Assembly (NCBI RefSeq): GCF_019711435.1
Contig: NZ_JAIGNK010000003.1
Span: 558,001-622,000, forward strand
Length of the DNA stretch: 64,000 bases
Source of the DNA: Qipengyuania polymorpha
Lineage (GTDB): Bacteria; Pseudomonadota; Alphaproteobacteria; Sphingomonadales; Sphingomonadaceae
Direction: 5' to 3'
Shown: positions 32,079 through 40,560 of the stretch, one piece after another
How the letters are laid out: every line of letters starts with the position of its first letter
Position numbering within the stretch: position 1 is the stretch's first letter
Translations under genes and position numbers: made by a program
The notes under the pieces: model-generated
Seen by the model: only the letters and a program-made list of their open reading frames with translations
What the model was told of the DNA's origin: nothing
The model's database searches: none

Positions 32079-33335
32079 TCAGATAATCCCGGTTTCCTTG
32101 CCGGATTTCTCGAAGATTTCGAGGATCTGGCCGACCTCTTCCTCGCTATGCTCGGCGCAGAGCGAGCAGCGCAGCAGGGTCATGCCTGCAGGCGTTGCCG
32201 GCGGGCGCGCGAGGTTCACATAGAGCCCGTTGCGGATAAGCGCTTCCCACATATGTGCGCCCTTTTCGAGGTCGGGCATGATGACCGCGATGATGGCGCT
32301 CTGCGGCTCTTCCGTACCCAGCTTGAAGCCGAGGTCGCGCAGGCCAGCGTGGAGGTTCTTCGAATTCTCCCACAGATGCGCGCGCTTGTTCGAGCCGTGC
32401 ATCAGCTTGCGGATGCTGGTCGCCGCAGTCGCCACCACGCTTGGCGGCAGCGAAGCGGTGAAAACATAAGGGCGGCACACGAGACGCATGATTTCGAACT
32501 TGGGATGGTTCGACACGCAGAAACCGCCGACCGTTCCGACGCTCTTGGAGAAGGTGCCGATGATGAAATCGACATCGTCGATGACGCCCGCATCCTCGAC
32601 CACGCCGCGGCCGTTCTCGCCGATGAAGCCCATCGAATGCGCTTCGTCGACCAACACCATCGCGCCGTATTTCTTGGCGATGGCGACCATTTCCTTGAGC
32701 GGCGCAATGTCGCCCAGCATCGAGTAGACGCCTTCGAGGACTACGAGCTTGCCCGCGCCTTCGGGGATGCGCTTGAGGCGCTTTTCCATGGCCTCGATAT
32801 CATTGTGCTTGAACGGCACGACCTCGGCCTGGCCCATGGCGCAGCCGTCCCAGATGCTGGCGTGGCTGTCGATGTCGAGGATGATGTAATCGCCTTTGCC
32901 GGCAATCGTGCTGATAATCCCGAGATTGGCCTGGTAGCCGGTCGAGAAGACCATCGCATGGTCCATCTCGTAGAATTCGCGCAGCGCTTCTTCGCATTCC
33001 TTGTGGCCCTGGTAGGTGCCGTTGAGAACGCGGCTTCCCGTCGTGCCGGTGCCGAAGTCCGCCAGCGCCTGCTTGCCCGCCTCGACCACGTCGGGGTCGA
33101 AGGTCATGCCCATGTAGTTGTAGGTGCCGAGCAGGATGGTCTCGCGCCCGTTGCAGATCGCGCGGGTGGGCGAGAGGACCTTTTCCATGACGAGGTTGAA
33201 CGGGTCTTCGCGCCCCTGCGAGAGAAGCCCTTCGCGCAGCGCGATGATGTCGTCGAACTTGGAGAAGAGGTCCTTGTCGCCGGCATGCGCTTCGAGCGGC
33301 TGCGGCTGGTCCGGCTGGCTGATACCTTCGCTCAT
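32079..33335 (-). CDS. spt: Serine palmitoyltransferase
   Basis: A PLP-dependent alpha-oxoamine synthase of 418 residues that condenses serine with an acyl thioester, the first step of sphingolipid synthesis. Landmarks are LGTYNYMGMTFDP, TGTTGSRVLNGTYQGHKECE, VLVDEAHSMGFIGENGRGV (PLP-nitrogen Asp) and the Schiff-base lysine in IGTFSKSVGTVGGFC. The sequence could in principle be another alpha-oxoamine synthase (KBL, BioF), but the adjacent acyl carrier protein gene, whose stop it overlaps by four bases, strongly supports the sphingolipid role known in Sphingomonas and Caulobacter. Confidence 0.9.
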   Translation of the reverse strand: MSEGISQPDQPQPLEAHAGDKDLFSKFDDIIALREGLLSQGREDPFNLVMEKVLSPTRAICNGRETILLGTYNYMGMTFDPDVVEAGKQALADFGTGTTGSRVLNGTYQGHKECEEALREFYEMDHAMVFSTGYQANLGIISTIAGKGDYIILDIDSHASIWDGCAMGQAEVVPFKHNDIEAMEKRLKRIPEGAGKLVVLEGVYSMLGDIAPLKEMVAIAKKYGAMVLVDEAHSMGFIGENGRGVVEDAGVIDDVDFIIGTFSKSVGTVGGFCVSNHPKFEIMRLVCRPYVFTASLPPSVVATAATSIRKLMHGSNKRAHLWENSKNLHAGLRDLGFKLGTEEPQSAIIAVIMPDLEKGAHMWEALIRNGLYVNLARPPATPAGMTLLRCSLCAEHSEEEVGQILEIFEKSGKETGII

Positions 33336-33577
33336 GCGCCGGCCTGCAGCTTGTGGACCGCATCGACGAGCTGGCCGTAATTCTCGATTTCGGCCTGCTG
33401 GTTCATCGAGATGATGATGTCGAACTCGTCCTCGATCTCGGCGACGAAATCCATCACCGTCAGGCTGTCGAATTCGAGGTCGTTCTGGAAGGTGGTCTCA
33501 TCCTTCAGCTCGACACCCTTCTTGTTGAAAGGTTCGATGAGTTCGCGGATTTTCGTGTCTACCTCGGCACGGTCCAT
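33332..33577 (-). CDS. Acyl carrier protein paired with serine palmitoyltransferase
   Basis: An 81-residue acyl carrier protein. The phosphopantetheine Ser lies in LEFDSLTVMDFVAEIEDEFD, the standard DSL motif, in an acidic four-helix sequence. It overlaps the spt start by four bases, so both proteins are made together. It is probably a dedicated carrier supplying the acyl chain to serine palmitoyltransferase rather than the general fatty-acid AcpP. Confidence 0.9.
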   Translation of the reverse strand: MDRAEVDTKIRELIEPFNKKGVELKDETTFQNDLEFDSLTVMDFVAEIEDEFDIIISMNQQAEIENYGQLVDAVHKLQAGA

Positions 33578-33687
33578 ATCGGGGTCCAGTTCTTCAAATG
33601 CAGTGCGACCCGCAGGTTTGCGGGGTCAACGAATGGGGCGGCAAAGCGGTTTCCGCCGCCGTTTGTCAAGTTTTTGGCGCAACGCGC

Positions 33688-34056
33688 CTAGTCGGAAAGC
33701 AGCTTGCGGACAGCCGCCATGAAGGGGCCGATACTGACCGGCTTGGCGAGGTAGTCCTGCGCCCCGGCATCGCGGATGCGCTCTTCGTCGCCCTTGCCGG
33801 CATAGGCGGTGACCGCGAGCACGGGCACGCTTTCCATGCCGCTGTCGGCCTTCAATTGGGCGATCAGGTCCACACCGCTGACATTCGGCAGCTGGATATC
33901 CATGATAACCAGCTGCGGGTCGGACTTCTTGGCCGTGGCAAGAAAGTTGTTTCCGTCCGAAACCGGCACCACCTCGTAGCCGTTGGCCTTCAAGACGTCG
34001 CAAAACAGCTTACGGTTGAGGTCGTTGTCCTCGACAACGAGGATTCTCTTTGCCAC
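33688..34056 (-). CDS. divK: Single-domain response regulator, DivK-like
   Basis: A 122-residue receiver domain. Acidic pair in VVEDNDLNRKLFCDVLK, phosphoacceptor Asp in LVIMDIQLPNVSG, Thr/Lys switch residues in AVTAYAGKGD and DYLAKPVSI, and the end matching DivK (FMAAVRKLLSD). In Caulobacter DivK controls CckA and thereby CtrA, which is also in this window (58883-59578). I chose the GTG at 34056 because the product then begins like DivK (initiator-AKRILVVEDND) and AGGAG lies ten bases upstream; the ATG at 34101 would add an odd extension. Confidence 0.82.
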   Translation of the reverse strand: MAKRILVVEDNDLNRKLFCDVLKANGYEVVPVSDGNNFLATAKKSDPQLVIMDIQLPNVSGVDLIAQLKADSGMESVPVLAVTAYAGKGDEERIRDAGAQDYLAKPVSIGPFMAAVRKLLSD

Positions 34057-34164
34057 GGGGCGGGTCACTCCTGCGAATGTGAACGGCACGCCTAGAGCCA
34101 AGCGAAAGGACTGACAATTCTCGAACGGAATAAATCGGCAGACGGAGACACAAGGGCGCCCGAA

Positions 34165-34401
34165 GTGCTGGCGCTGGAAGCGCTCGGCTGGGCGCTGACC
34201 GACGAGAAACGCGCCGAGCGGCTCCTTTCGCTGACGGGCCTCACGCCCGACCGCTTACGCCATGGCCTCGACGACCGCAGCGTGCAGGCCGCCGTGCTCG
34301 AATTCCTTGCCAATTACGAGCCGGACCTGATTGCCGCCGCAGACGCTTTGAATACGACACCCGAAACACTGGTCGCCGCCGCGAGGGAATTGAACGCATG
34401 A
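34165..34401 (+). CDS. DUF3572 protein
   Basis: A helical protein of about 78 residues (ALEALGWALTDEKRAERLLSL, then RLRHGLDDRSVQAAVLEFL) resembling DUF3572, a family often found beside divK in alphaproteobacteria as I recall it. The start is uncertain. A GTG at 34165 is used here, but the frame is open upstream to a better ribosome site (AAAGGA at 34105) with only an ATT or CTG nearby. The stop overlaps the HAD gene start as ATGA. Confidence 0.7.
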   Translation: MLALEALGWALTDEKRAERLLSLTGLTPDRLRHGLDDRSVQAAVLEFLANYEPDLIAAADALNTTPETLVAAARELNA

Positions 34402-35027
34402 GCCGTCCGCTGATTATCTCCGATTGCGACGAGGTGCTGCTCTACATGGTCAGTCCCTTCAAGGACTGGCTCGCCGAGACGCAGGGCGTCGAGTTTCGCA
34501 TGAATGGCAATGATTTTGCGCAGGCGCTGCGCTGGCAGGACAGCGGCGAGGTGTTGGCGCCGGACGAAATCTGGCACAAGCTCGGCCTGTTTTTCGATAC
34601 CGAGATGTATCGCCAGAACCCTATTCCCGGCGCCATCGAGGGCATCAACACGCTGGCCGAGGAGGCGGATGTCGTCATCCTCACCAATCTCGTCGACAAG
34701 CGCCAGCAAATGCGCGCCGAGCAACTGGCAGGTCACGGCCTCAATGCGCGGGTTTTCACCAATCAGGGGCCGAAGGGTCCGGCGCTGCAAAACATCCTTG
34801 CCGAATACCGGCCCTCGAAGGCCATTTTCATCGACGACCTCGCGCAGCATCACCGCTCGGCGAGAGAAACTCTCGGCGAAATCACCACGCTCCATTTGTG
34901 CGGCGAACCCATGCTCGCCCCGCATATCGACTGCGCCCATAGCTCGGGCCATGCCGATGCGCGGATCGACACTTGGGCCGAAGCGCTGCCGTGGCTGCGC
35001 CAGCAACTGCAGAAGGAAGAAGTATGA
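34398..35027 (+). CDS. HAD-superfamily hydrolase-like protein
   Basis: A 209-residue HAD-fold protein. Motif I is IISDCDEVLLYM (nucleophile Asp then D-E instead of the commoner D-G-T), motif II is VVILTNL, and motif III/IV lies in KAIFIDDLAQHH. It is coupled on both sides: ATGA with DUF3572 upstream and ATGA with the RidA gene downstream. A phosphatase role is likely but the substrate is unknown. Confidence 0.8.
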   Translation: MSRPLIISDCDEVLLYMVSPFKDWLAETQGVEFRMNGNDFAQALRWQDSGEVLAPDEIWHKLGLFFDTEMYRQNPIPGAIEGINTLAEEADVVILTNLVDKRQQMRAEQLAGHGLNARVFTNQGPKGPALQNILAEYRPSKAIFIDDLAQHHRSARETLGEITTLHLCGEPMLAPHIDCAHSSGHADARIDTWAEALPWLRQQLQKEEV

Positions 35028-35479
35028 GCATCGAGGCGAAACTCGAAGAACTTGGTATCGAATTGCCTGAAGCGGCGGCTCCGGTCGCGAGCTACCAGCC
35101 GCTCGTCGTGTCGGGCGATACGGCGTATGTTTCGGGCCAGCTGCCCTTCGTCGACGGCCAGCTCGTCACCGGCAAGCTGGGTCAGGACGTCACGCTCGAA
35201 CGCGGGCAGGAAGCCGCGCGCGCTTGCGGGATGATGATCCTTGCGCAGTTGAAGGCAGCGGGCCTGCTCGAACGGGTCGAGAAGGTGGTCAAGCTGGGCG
35301 GTTTCGTCTCCAGCATCCCGAGCTTCACCGACCAGCCCAAGGTAGTGAACGGCACCAGCGACCTGATGTTCGAAGTCTTCGGCGAGGCAGGACGCCATGC
35401 CCGCAGCGCGGTGGGCGTGCCGGTGCTGCCGCTCGACGCCGCGGTAGAGGTCGACGCGATTATTGCCTTGAAGGAATGA
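35024..35479 (+). CDS. RidA-family protein (reactive intermediate deaminase)
   Basis: A 151-residue YjgF/YER057c/UK114-type protein, of the longer subgroup common in alphaproteobacteria. Landmarks are LVVSGDTAYVSGQLPFVDGQ, GLLERVEKVVKLGGFVSS (landmark RVEKVVKLGGFVSS) and the C-terminal GRHARSAVGVPVLPLDAAVEVDAI-type block containing the active-site Arg and Glu (landmark ARSAVGVPVLPLDAAVEVD). It should hydrolyse enamine/imine intermediates from PLP enzymes. The ATG at 35024 overlaps the HAD stop. Confidence 0.86.
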   Translation: MSIEAKLEELGIELPEAAAPVASYQPLVVSGDTAYVSGQLPFVDGQLVTGKLGQDVTLERGQEAARACGMMILAQLKAAGLLERVEKVVKLGGFVSSIPSFTDQPKVVNGTSDLMFEVFGEAGRHARSAVGVPVLPLDAAVEVDAIIALKE

Positions 35480-35486
35480 CCTAAGG

Positions 35487-35554
35487 CCGTTCGTGTCGAG
35501 GGAAGTCGAGACACGCCTGCGCCAACGGTTCTCGACTTCGCTCGAACCGAACGG
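35487..35554. repeat. REP-like palindromic element
   Basis: The outer arms CCGTTCG (35487-35493) and CGAACGG (35548-35554) pair. The two halves between them, GTCGAGGGAAGTCGAG and CTCGACTTCGCTCGA, are imperfect inverted copies of each other, each able to fold separately. This 68-bp arrangement fills the space between ridA and the GDPD gene and resembles a dispersed sphingomonad repeat. Confidence 0.6.
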
Positions 35555-35561
35555 ATAGGGT

Positions 35562-36335
35562 GTGGCTGTGTCAACCGCGACTCTTATCGACCAACTGATT
35601 GTCGGTGCACCCAACCCCGCTCGGGTCGGCTGGCTGCGCGATTGGGAATATGCCCACCGCGGCCTTCACGGTCCGGGCGTGCCGGAAAATTCGCTGGCGG
35701 CTTTCGGGCTGGCGGTAGAGCGCGGCATGGGCGTGGAATGCGATATCCAGCGCAGCCGCGATGGCTGTGCGATGCTGCTGCATGACTGGGAACTCGACCG
35801 GCTGACGGGGCTGAGCGGGCCAACGGCGAGCCATTCGGCGGAAGAACTGGCGCAGGTCGCCCTGCTCGACAGCGAGCACAGGCTGGCGCGGCTCGACGAC
35901 TTGCTCCCGCTCCTAGACGGCAAGGTCCCCATCCTTATCGAAATCAAGTCGAAGCGCGGTTACGACGTGCGGCGCAGCTGCCGCGCGGTGGCCAATGCGC
36001 TCGAAAACTATGCCGGCCGCCATGCAGTGATGAGTTTCGACCCGCGCGTGTGCACATGGTTTGCGAAATACTCGCCCGAAACGCTGCGCGGTCTCGTCAT
36101 GCGCGAGGATGATGTCGGGATGACGCAAAAGGCTTGGCAGCGGCACGTCGCGCTCTGGGCGGCGCGACCCGAATTCATCGCCTATCACGTGGCCGCCTTG
36201 CCGAACCCGATGGTCGCAGGCTTGCGCAAGCGGGGAATGCCCGTCCTGACCTGGACGGTGAATTCGCCCGAGAGCCGCGCTCATGCAAAGGTCCATGCCG
36301 ATGCGCTGATTTCCGAAGGAGACGGGCTGGCGTGA
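35562..36335 (+). CDS. Glycerophosphodiester phosphodiesterase family protein
   Basis: A GDPD-type TIM barrel of about 257 residues. The catalytic signature AHRGLHGPGVPENSLAAF (His-Arg pair then P-E-N) is near the N-terminus, followed by GVECDIQRSRDG with the metal-site Glu/Asp, LLHDWELDRLTG with the second His, and LIEIKSKRG. Family members release sn-glycerol-3-phosphate from lipid head groups. Two GTG starts (35562 and 35568) are possible after GGATAGGG. Its stop overlaps the next gene as GTGA. Confidence 0.87.
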   Translation: MAVSTATLIDQLIVGAPNPARVGWLRDWEYAHRGLHGPGVPENSLAAFGLAVERGMGVECDIQRSRDGCAMLLHDWELDRLTGLSGPTASHSAEELAQVALLDSEHRLARLDDLLPLLDGKVPILIEIKSKRGYDVRRSCRAVANALENYAGRHAVMSFDPRVCTWFAKYSPETLRGLVMREDDVGMTQKAWQRHVALWAARPEFIAYHVAALPNPMVAGLRKRGMPVLTWTVNSPESRAHAKVHADALISEGDGLA

Positions 36336-37468
36336 ACGGGGAGGGACTTGCCGCGCGGATTGCCGGCTCGGTCGGGGCATTCGACCGTGCGGCATGGAAC
36401 GCGCTGGCGAAGGGCAATCCCTTTATGAGCCACGAATTCCTCACCGCGCTGGAAGATTCGGGCAGCGTCGGTCCCGGCACCGGCTGGCAACCCGTCCCGC
36501 TGGTCATCTCGACCGAGGGCGGCCCCCCGCTTGCGGCCATGCCCGCCTATGCCAAGGGCCATAGCCAGGGCGAATATGTCTTCGACCACGCCTTCGCCGA
36601 TGCGTTTGAGCGGGCAGGGGGAAGCTATTATCCCAAGCTCCAGATTGCCGCGCCTTTTACGCCCGCAACAGGGCCGAGGCTGCTGCTTTCCGACCCTTCG
36701 CTTGCTTCGCCGCTGCTGTCGGCTGCCGAGCAGTTATGCGTGCAGAACGATTTCTCTTCCGCCCATGCGACTTTCATCGAGCCACAGCAGGTCCCGCTGT
36801 TCGAGGAGCACGGCTGGCTCCTTCGCAAGGACATCCAGTTCCACTGGCTCAACCATGATTTTGCCAGCTTCGAGGATTTCCTCGCTACGCTCACGTCGCG
36901 CAAGCGCAAGGATTTGAGGAAAGAACGGGCCGCCGCGCAGGAGGGTTTGGAAATCCTCCGCCTGACCGGCGACGACATCAAGCCTCACCACTGGGACGCA
37001 TTCTGGGAATTCTATCAGGACACAGGCCTGCGCAAATGGGGCAGTCCCTACCTCACCCGCGCCGCCTTCGACCTCTTCGGCGAGCGGATGGGCGAGAAAA
37101 TCGTGCTGGTGCTGGCGCTGGACGACGGAGAGCCGATTGCCGGAGCGCTCAATTTCATCGGGGGAGACGCGCTCTACGGCCGCTATTGGGGGTGCACGAA
37201 GCAGGTGCGCTTCCTGCATTTCGAGCTGTGCTATTACCAGGCCATCGATGCCGCGATCGAGCTCGGCCTACCGAAAGTCGAGGCGGGTGCCCAGGGCGGG
37301 CATAAGCTTGCCCGCGGCTACGAACCGGCCGAGACCACTTCGGCCCACTGGTTCGCCGACAGCGGCTTCCAGTCGGCCGTGGCGGAGTTCCTCGAGCGCG
37401 AGCGCGAAGGCGTGGCCGCCGACCGCAATTATCTCGAGCGAAGAACGCCCTTCAAAAAGTCCGTGTGA
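36332..37468 (+). CDS. COG3146 GNAT/FemAB-like protein
   Basis: A 378-residue protein of the FemAB-like acyltransferase group annotated as COG3146. Landmarks are PFMSHEFLTALEDSGSVG near the start, the basic SRKRKDLRKERAAA, FYQDTGLRKWGSPYLTRAAF and the conserved C-terminal VEAGAQGGHKLARGYEP. The family is suspected to act on peptidoglycan or peptidyl substrates, but its reaction is not established. Translation starts at GTG (36332) overlapping the GDPD stop. Confidence 0.82.
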   Translation: MNGEGLAARIAGSVGAFDRAAWNALAKGNPFMSHEFLTALEDSGSVGPGTGWQPVPLVISTEGGPPLAAMPAYAKGHSQGEYVFDHAFADAFERAGGSYYPKLQIAAPFTPATGPRLLLSDPSLASPLLSAAEQLCVQNDFSSAHATFIEPQQVPLFEEHGWLLRKDIQFHWLNHDFASFEDFLATLTSRKRKDLRKERAAAQEGLEILRLTGDDIKPHHWDAFWEFYQDTGLRKWGSPYLTRAAFDLFGERMGEKIVLVLALDDGEPIAGALNFIGGDALYGRYWGCTKQVRFLHFELCYYQAIDAAIELGLPKVEAGAQGGHKLARGYEPAETTSAHWFADSGFQSAVAEFLEREREGVAADRNYLERRTPFKKSV

Positions 37469-37469
37469 A

Positions 37470-37799
37470 TCAGGCAACCTTGCGCTGGCCATCCATCAGC
37501 CACTGGCGCGCCCGGCGCTGTGCCTCGGCGATTTCGCGAGCGGTCATTTCGTCCGAGACATCGGCTCTGCACCATGCGGCTTCCTCGTGACCCTTGCTGG
37601 CCGCGATGTTGAACCATTTGTGCGCTTCGATCATGTCGGTGGTGCAGCCGTGGCTGCCGGTCGAGAAGGCGACGCCCAGATCGTAGAGCGCGTCGATACT
37701 GCCGTTCTCGTAATTGTTGAGATATTCGGCGATGGTGACCATCGCTTCATCGCTTTGTTCGATACGGCCGTTGCCGCCTTCGATAGCCTTGAGTTCCAT
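37470..37799 (-). CDS. SEL1-repeat protein
   Basis: A 109-residue protein with one clear SEL1-type repeat (DALYDLGVAFSTG followed by MIEAHKWFNIAASKGHEEAAW), usually a protein-protein interaction module, and a basic C-terminal tail with AREIAEAQRRARQWL. There is no signal peptide. Its partner is unknown. It converges with the COG3146 gene, one base apart. Confidence 0.8.
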   Translation of the reverse strand: MELKAIEGGNGRIEQSDEAMVTIAEYLNNYENGSIDALYDLGVAFSTGSHGCTTDMIEAHKWFNIAASKGHEEAAWCRADVSDEMTAREIAEAQRRARQWLMDGQRKVA

Positions 37800-38096
37800 G
37801 TCAAAACTCCCCCGATTTCCTGGCCCGGCTCCCCTGCCGGTGAGTTGGAAGCTGCGCCCTTATGGTCAATAATTGGTTAACGTCGGCAGCAACTATTTGC
37901 GGATATCGTGAAGCCGGTAGGCTGCGCTTAATCTGTCACAGGGTAAGGATAATTCCGGCAAAGCCGCTTGCGGGGTTTCGGTGCCCTGCCTATAGGCCGC
38001 GCCATCGGAGCGCTTCCGGTACCGGGAAAACCCGGACTGGCGGGTAGGGCGGCTCTCCGATCGACACGAGAGTTGGGAAGAAGGGTACCAAGCTCA
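37800..38096. other. Intergenic leader region before dksA
   Basis: No gene is seen. The sequence just before dksA can fold: ATCGGAG (38004-38010) pairs with CTCCGAT (38055-38061), enclosing CCGGG-AAAA-CCCGG (38032-38045). This may be a structured 5' leader. A GTTAAC palindrome near 37877 belongs to the divergent promoter region. Confidence 0.4.
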
Positions 38097-38555
38097 ATGG
38101 CCACATCGGCTTCGAATGTTTCGGAAAAGCTCGCGCAAGCAAAAGCTGCCGTCGACCCCGATTACACGCCCTCGGACGACGAAGAATATATGGGCGAGCG
38201 CCAGCTCGATTACTTCAGGGTCCTGCTGCTCGACTGGAAGAAATCGATCCACGATGCCGCCGGGCAGACGCTGCAATCGCTGCAGGACGGCCCCATCCGC
38301 GAACCCGACCTCAACGACCGCGCTTCTTCGGAAACCGACTGGGGCATCGAGCTGCGCACCCGCGATCGCCAGCGCAAGCTGATCTCGAAAATAGACGCGG
38401 CTTTGCGTCGTATCGACCAGGGCGAATACGGCTGGTGCGAGGTTACCGGGGACCCCATCGGCCTGCGCCGACTGATTGCCCGCCCGGTCGCCACCATGAC
38501 CGTCGAGGCACAGGAAGCGCACGAGCGCCGCGAGAAGATTTCCCGCGACGATTGA
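38097..38555 (+). CDS. dksA: DksA-type RNA polymerase-binding regulator
   Basis: A 152-residue DksA/TraR protein that works with ppGpp on RNA polymerase. The N-terminal helices hold the coiled coil with DDEEYMGERQLDYFRVLLL and the tip DLNDRASSETDWGIELRTRD (landmark DRASSETD; the coiled-coil-tip acids of E. coli DksA are D-x-x-D-x-A). The zinc-finger region YGWCEVTGDPIGLRRL has one Cys only, instead of four, a state seen in other alphaproteobacterial DksA proteins. The ATG at 38097 follows GGGAAGAAGGG. Confidence 0.88.
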   Translation: MATSASNVSEKLAQAKAAVDPDYTPSDDEEYMGERQLDYFRVLLLDWKKSIHDAAGQTLQSLQDGPIREPDLNDRASSETDWGIELRTRDRQRKLISKIDAALRRIDQGEYGWCEVTGDPIGLRRLIARPVATMTVEAQEAHERREKISRDD

Positions 38556-38675
38556 GGTGCTTGTGTCGAAAGGTTAGCGAATTAACCTTTTGCATAAACG
38601 ATTGCTTATCAATCCGTGTTTAAAGCGATGCGTCCAGGGTCGGACGGAAAGCTATAAAAACGGGAAGCGAACGTC

Positions 38676-39044
38676 ATGTCTGCAATCGACACACGCGATT
38701 TCAAACGCGATAGCATTTTCCAGATGGCCGATGTCCGGCTCGAGGGCTCGGTCGCGAGCGACCGGGTCAAAATTCGCAATCTTTCCGACAAGGGCATGAT
38801 GATCGAAGGCGCGATCATTGCCGCGACCGGCCAGCGCGTTGTCGTGACAATCAAGAAGATCGGTGACGTGGGCGGTGTGGTGGCATGGAGCCAGAGCGCG
38901 CGGGTCGGGATTTCCTTCGATGAACCCATCGACGCGAGCAAGGCACGCACGAGCCTCTACGGCGAGATGCCCGAAGCACCGCGCTATGCACGCCCGGCTG
39001 TTGCGCCTGCCGAGCCTAGCAAGTGGGCCCCGCGAAAGATTTGA
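38676..39044 (+). CDS. PilZ-domain protein
   Basis: A 122-residue PilZ-type protein. The N-terminal basic residues lie in TRDFKRDSIFQMADVRL and the second motif is KIRNLSDKGMMIEG, matching the D/N-x-S-x-x-G block. The first motif is not a clean RxxxR, so c-di-GMP binding is likely but not certain. The C-terminal tail is proline-rich. It follows dksA by 120 bases with an AT-rich gap. Confidence 0.78.
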   Translation: MSAIDTRDFKRDSIFQMADVRLEGSVASDRVKIRNLSDKGMMIEGAIIAATGQRVVVTIKKIGDVGGVVAWSQSARVGISFDEPIDASKARTSLYGEMPEAPRYARPAVAPAEPSKWAPRKI

Positions 39045-39091
39045 ACGCCGCGCGCGCTTGAACGCGCGGCCCATGGGTGTAGGGCAAGGCC

Positions 39092-40555
39092 ATGCGCCGC
39101 GCCCTTCTCCTTCCCCTGATTGCCGCCTCGCTCGCATCCTGTTCCGGCGCGGACGACGATGGCCTGGTGGAGATCGCCTATCTGGGCGATGCCGCATCGC
39201 TCTATTCGGCAGACCGTGAGCTTTCCGAGGGCGCGGCCCTGATGCGCTCTGCCCAGCGGCAGGGGCTGGTCCGGTTCAACGAGCAGGGCGAGGTCGTGCC
39301 CGCGCTGGCCGAGCGCTGGATCATCACCGACGACGGCACCAGCTACATCTTCCGGATCAGGGAGTTCGACCTGCCCGACGGCAGCCGACTGACGGCCCGG
39401 GCGGTCGCCGAGGAACTCGGCAGGACCCTGTCACGCTTCGACGGCACGAGCCTCGGCCTCGATTTGGAGAAAGTGCTCGATATCCGCGCGATGACCGGCC
39501 GTGTCATCGAAATCCGACTGCGCCGCCCCATGCCGGGGTTCCTCAGCCTGCTGGCCCAGCCCGAACTCGGCATTGCCCTGCGCGAAGGCGATGTCGGACC
39601 GATGAAGGCGCAAATTGCGGATGGCACCGCCTTGTTCGAGGCACTGCGCCCCGAAGAGCGCGGCCTGTCCGAGCAGGATGACTGGGACGAGCTGGTCAAT
39701 ACGGTACTCATCAGGCCGCTGGCGCCGCGCGATGCGGCCCGTGCCTTTGCCCAAGGGGAAGTCGACGTGCTGCTCGGCGGGCGGCTGGAGACGCTTCCGC
39801 TGGCGATAACGGGCGCCCTGTCGCGCGGGACGGTGCGGCTCGATTCCGCCATTGGCCTTTACGGCCTCGATGTGGCCAAGCCCGAAGGCTTCCTCGCCTC
39901 GGCCCCAAACCGCGAAGCGCTTGCCATGGCCATCGACCGACCCACGCTGGCGCAGCAGTTCAATCTCGGTGGCTGGGCCGGCTCCAGCCGCATCGTAGCG
40001 GCCGGCCTGCCCGGCGACGACGGCACGGTGACCGAGCGCTGGCAGGACCTCTCGCTGGAGCAGCGCCGTGCGCGCGCCTCGGCGGCCGTCGAGCGCTGGC
40101 GCGATGCGAACGGGGCGGGGCCGCAGCTGTCGGTCTACCTGCCGCGGGGGCCGGGTTCGACCTATATCTTCCGCGCCCTGGAACGCGACATGGCGCTAAT
40201 CGGCATACGCCTTGCGCGGGCGCAGTCTGCGCCCGACGCCGACCTTCGCCTGCGTGACAGCGTGGCCCGCTATCCGGGGGCGCGCTGGTTCCTCAACCAG
40301 TTCAATTGCGAGATCTCGGCGCCGGTTTGCTCGGCCGACGCGGATTTCCTCGTGCAGCTTTCGCTCGACGCGGCCAATCCGGCCGAAGAGGCCTCCTACC
40401 TCTCCGAAGCCGAGCAGACGCTGACGGCGACCAATCTCTATATCCCGCTAGGCTCGCCCATCCGCTGGTCGCAAGTGCGCGCTGGCGTGGAGGGCTTTTC
40501 GGAAAACGCCTATGCTTTCCATCCCTTGTTCCCGCTGTCTCGTGCCCCCATCTAG
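39092..40555 (+). CDS. Family 5 extracellular solute-binding lipoprotein
   Basis: A 487-residue periplasmic binding protein of the SBP_bac_5 (oligopeptide / DppA-like) family. The N-terminus MRRALLLPLIAASLASC has a lipobox. Landmarks are LVRFNEQGEVVPALAERW and REALAMAIDRPTLAQQF in the C-terminal lobe. No ABC transporter permease or ATPase gene lies nearby, so it is an orphan component here. Confidence 0.82.
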   Translation: MRRALLLPLIAASLASCSGADDDGLVEIAYLGDAASLYSADRELSEGAALMRSAQRQGLVRFNEQGEVVPALAERWIITDDGTSYIFRIREFDLPDGSRLTARAVAEELGRTLSRFDGTSLGLDLEKVLDIRAMTGRVIEIRLRRPMPGFLSLLAQPELGIALREGDVGPMKAQIADGTALFEALRPEERGLSEQDDWDELVNTVLIRPLAPRDAARAFAQGEVDVLLGGRLETLPLAITGALSRGTVRLDSAIGLYGLDVAKPEGFLASAPNREALAMAIDRPTLAQQFNLGGWAGSSRIVAAGLPGDDGTVTERWQDLSLEQRRARASAAVERWRDANGAGPQLSVYLPRGPGSTYIFRALERDMALIGIRLARAQSAPDADLRLRDSVARYPGARWFLNQFNCEISAPVCSADADFLVQLSLDAANPAEEASYLSEAEQTLTATNLYIPLGSPIRWSQVRAGVEGFSENAYAFHPLFPLSRAPI

Positions 40556-40560
40556 GCAGC

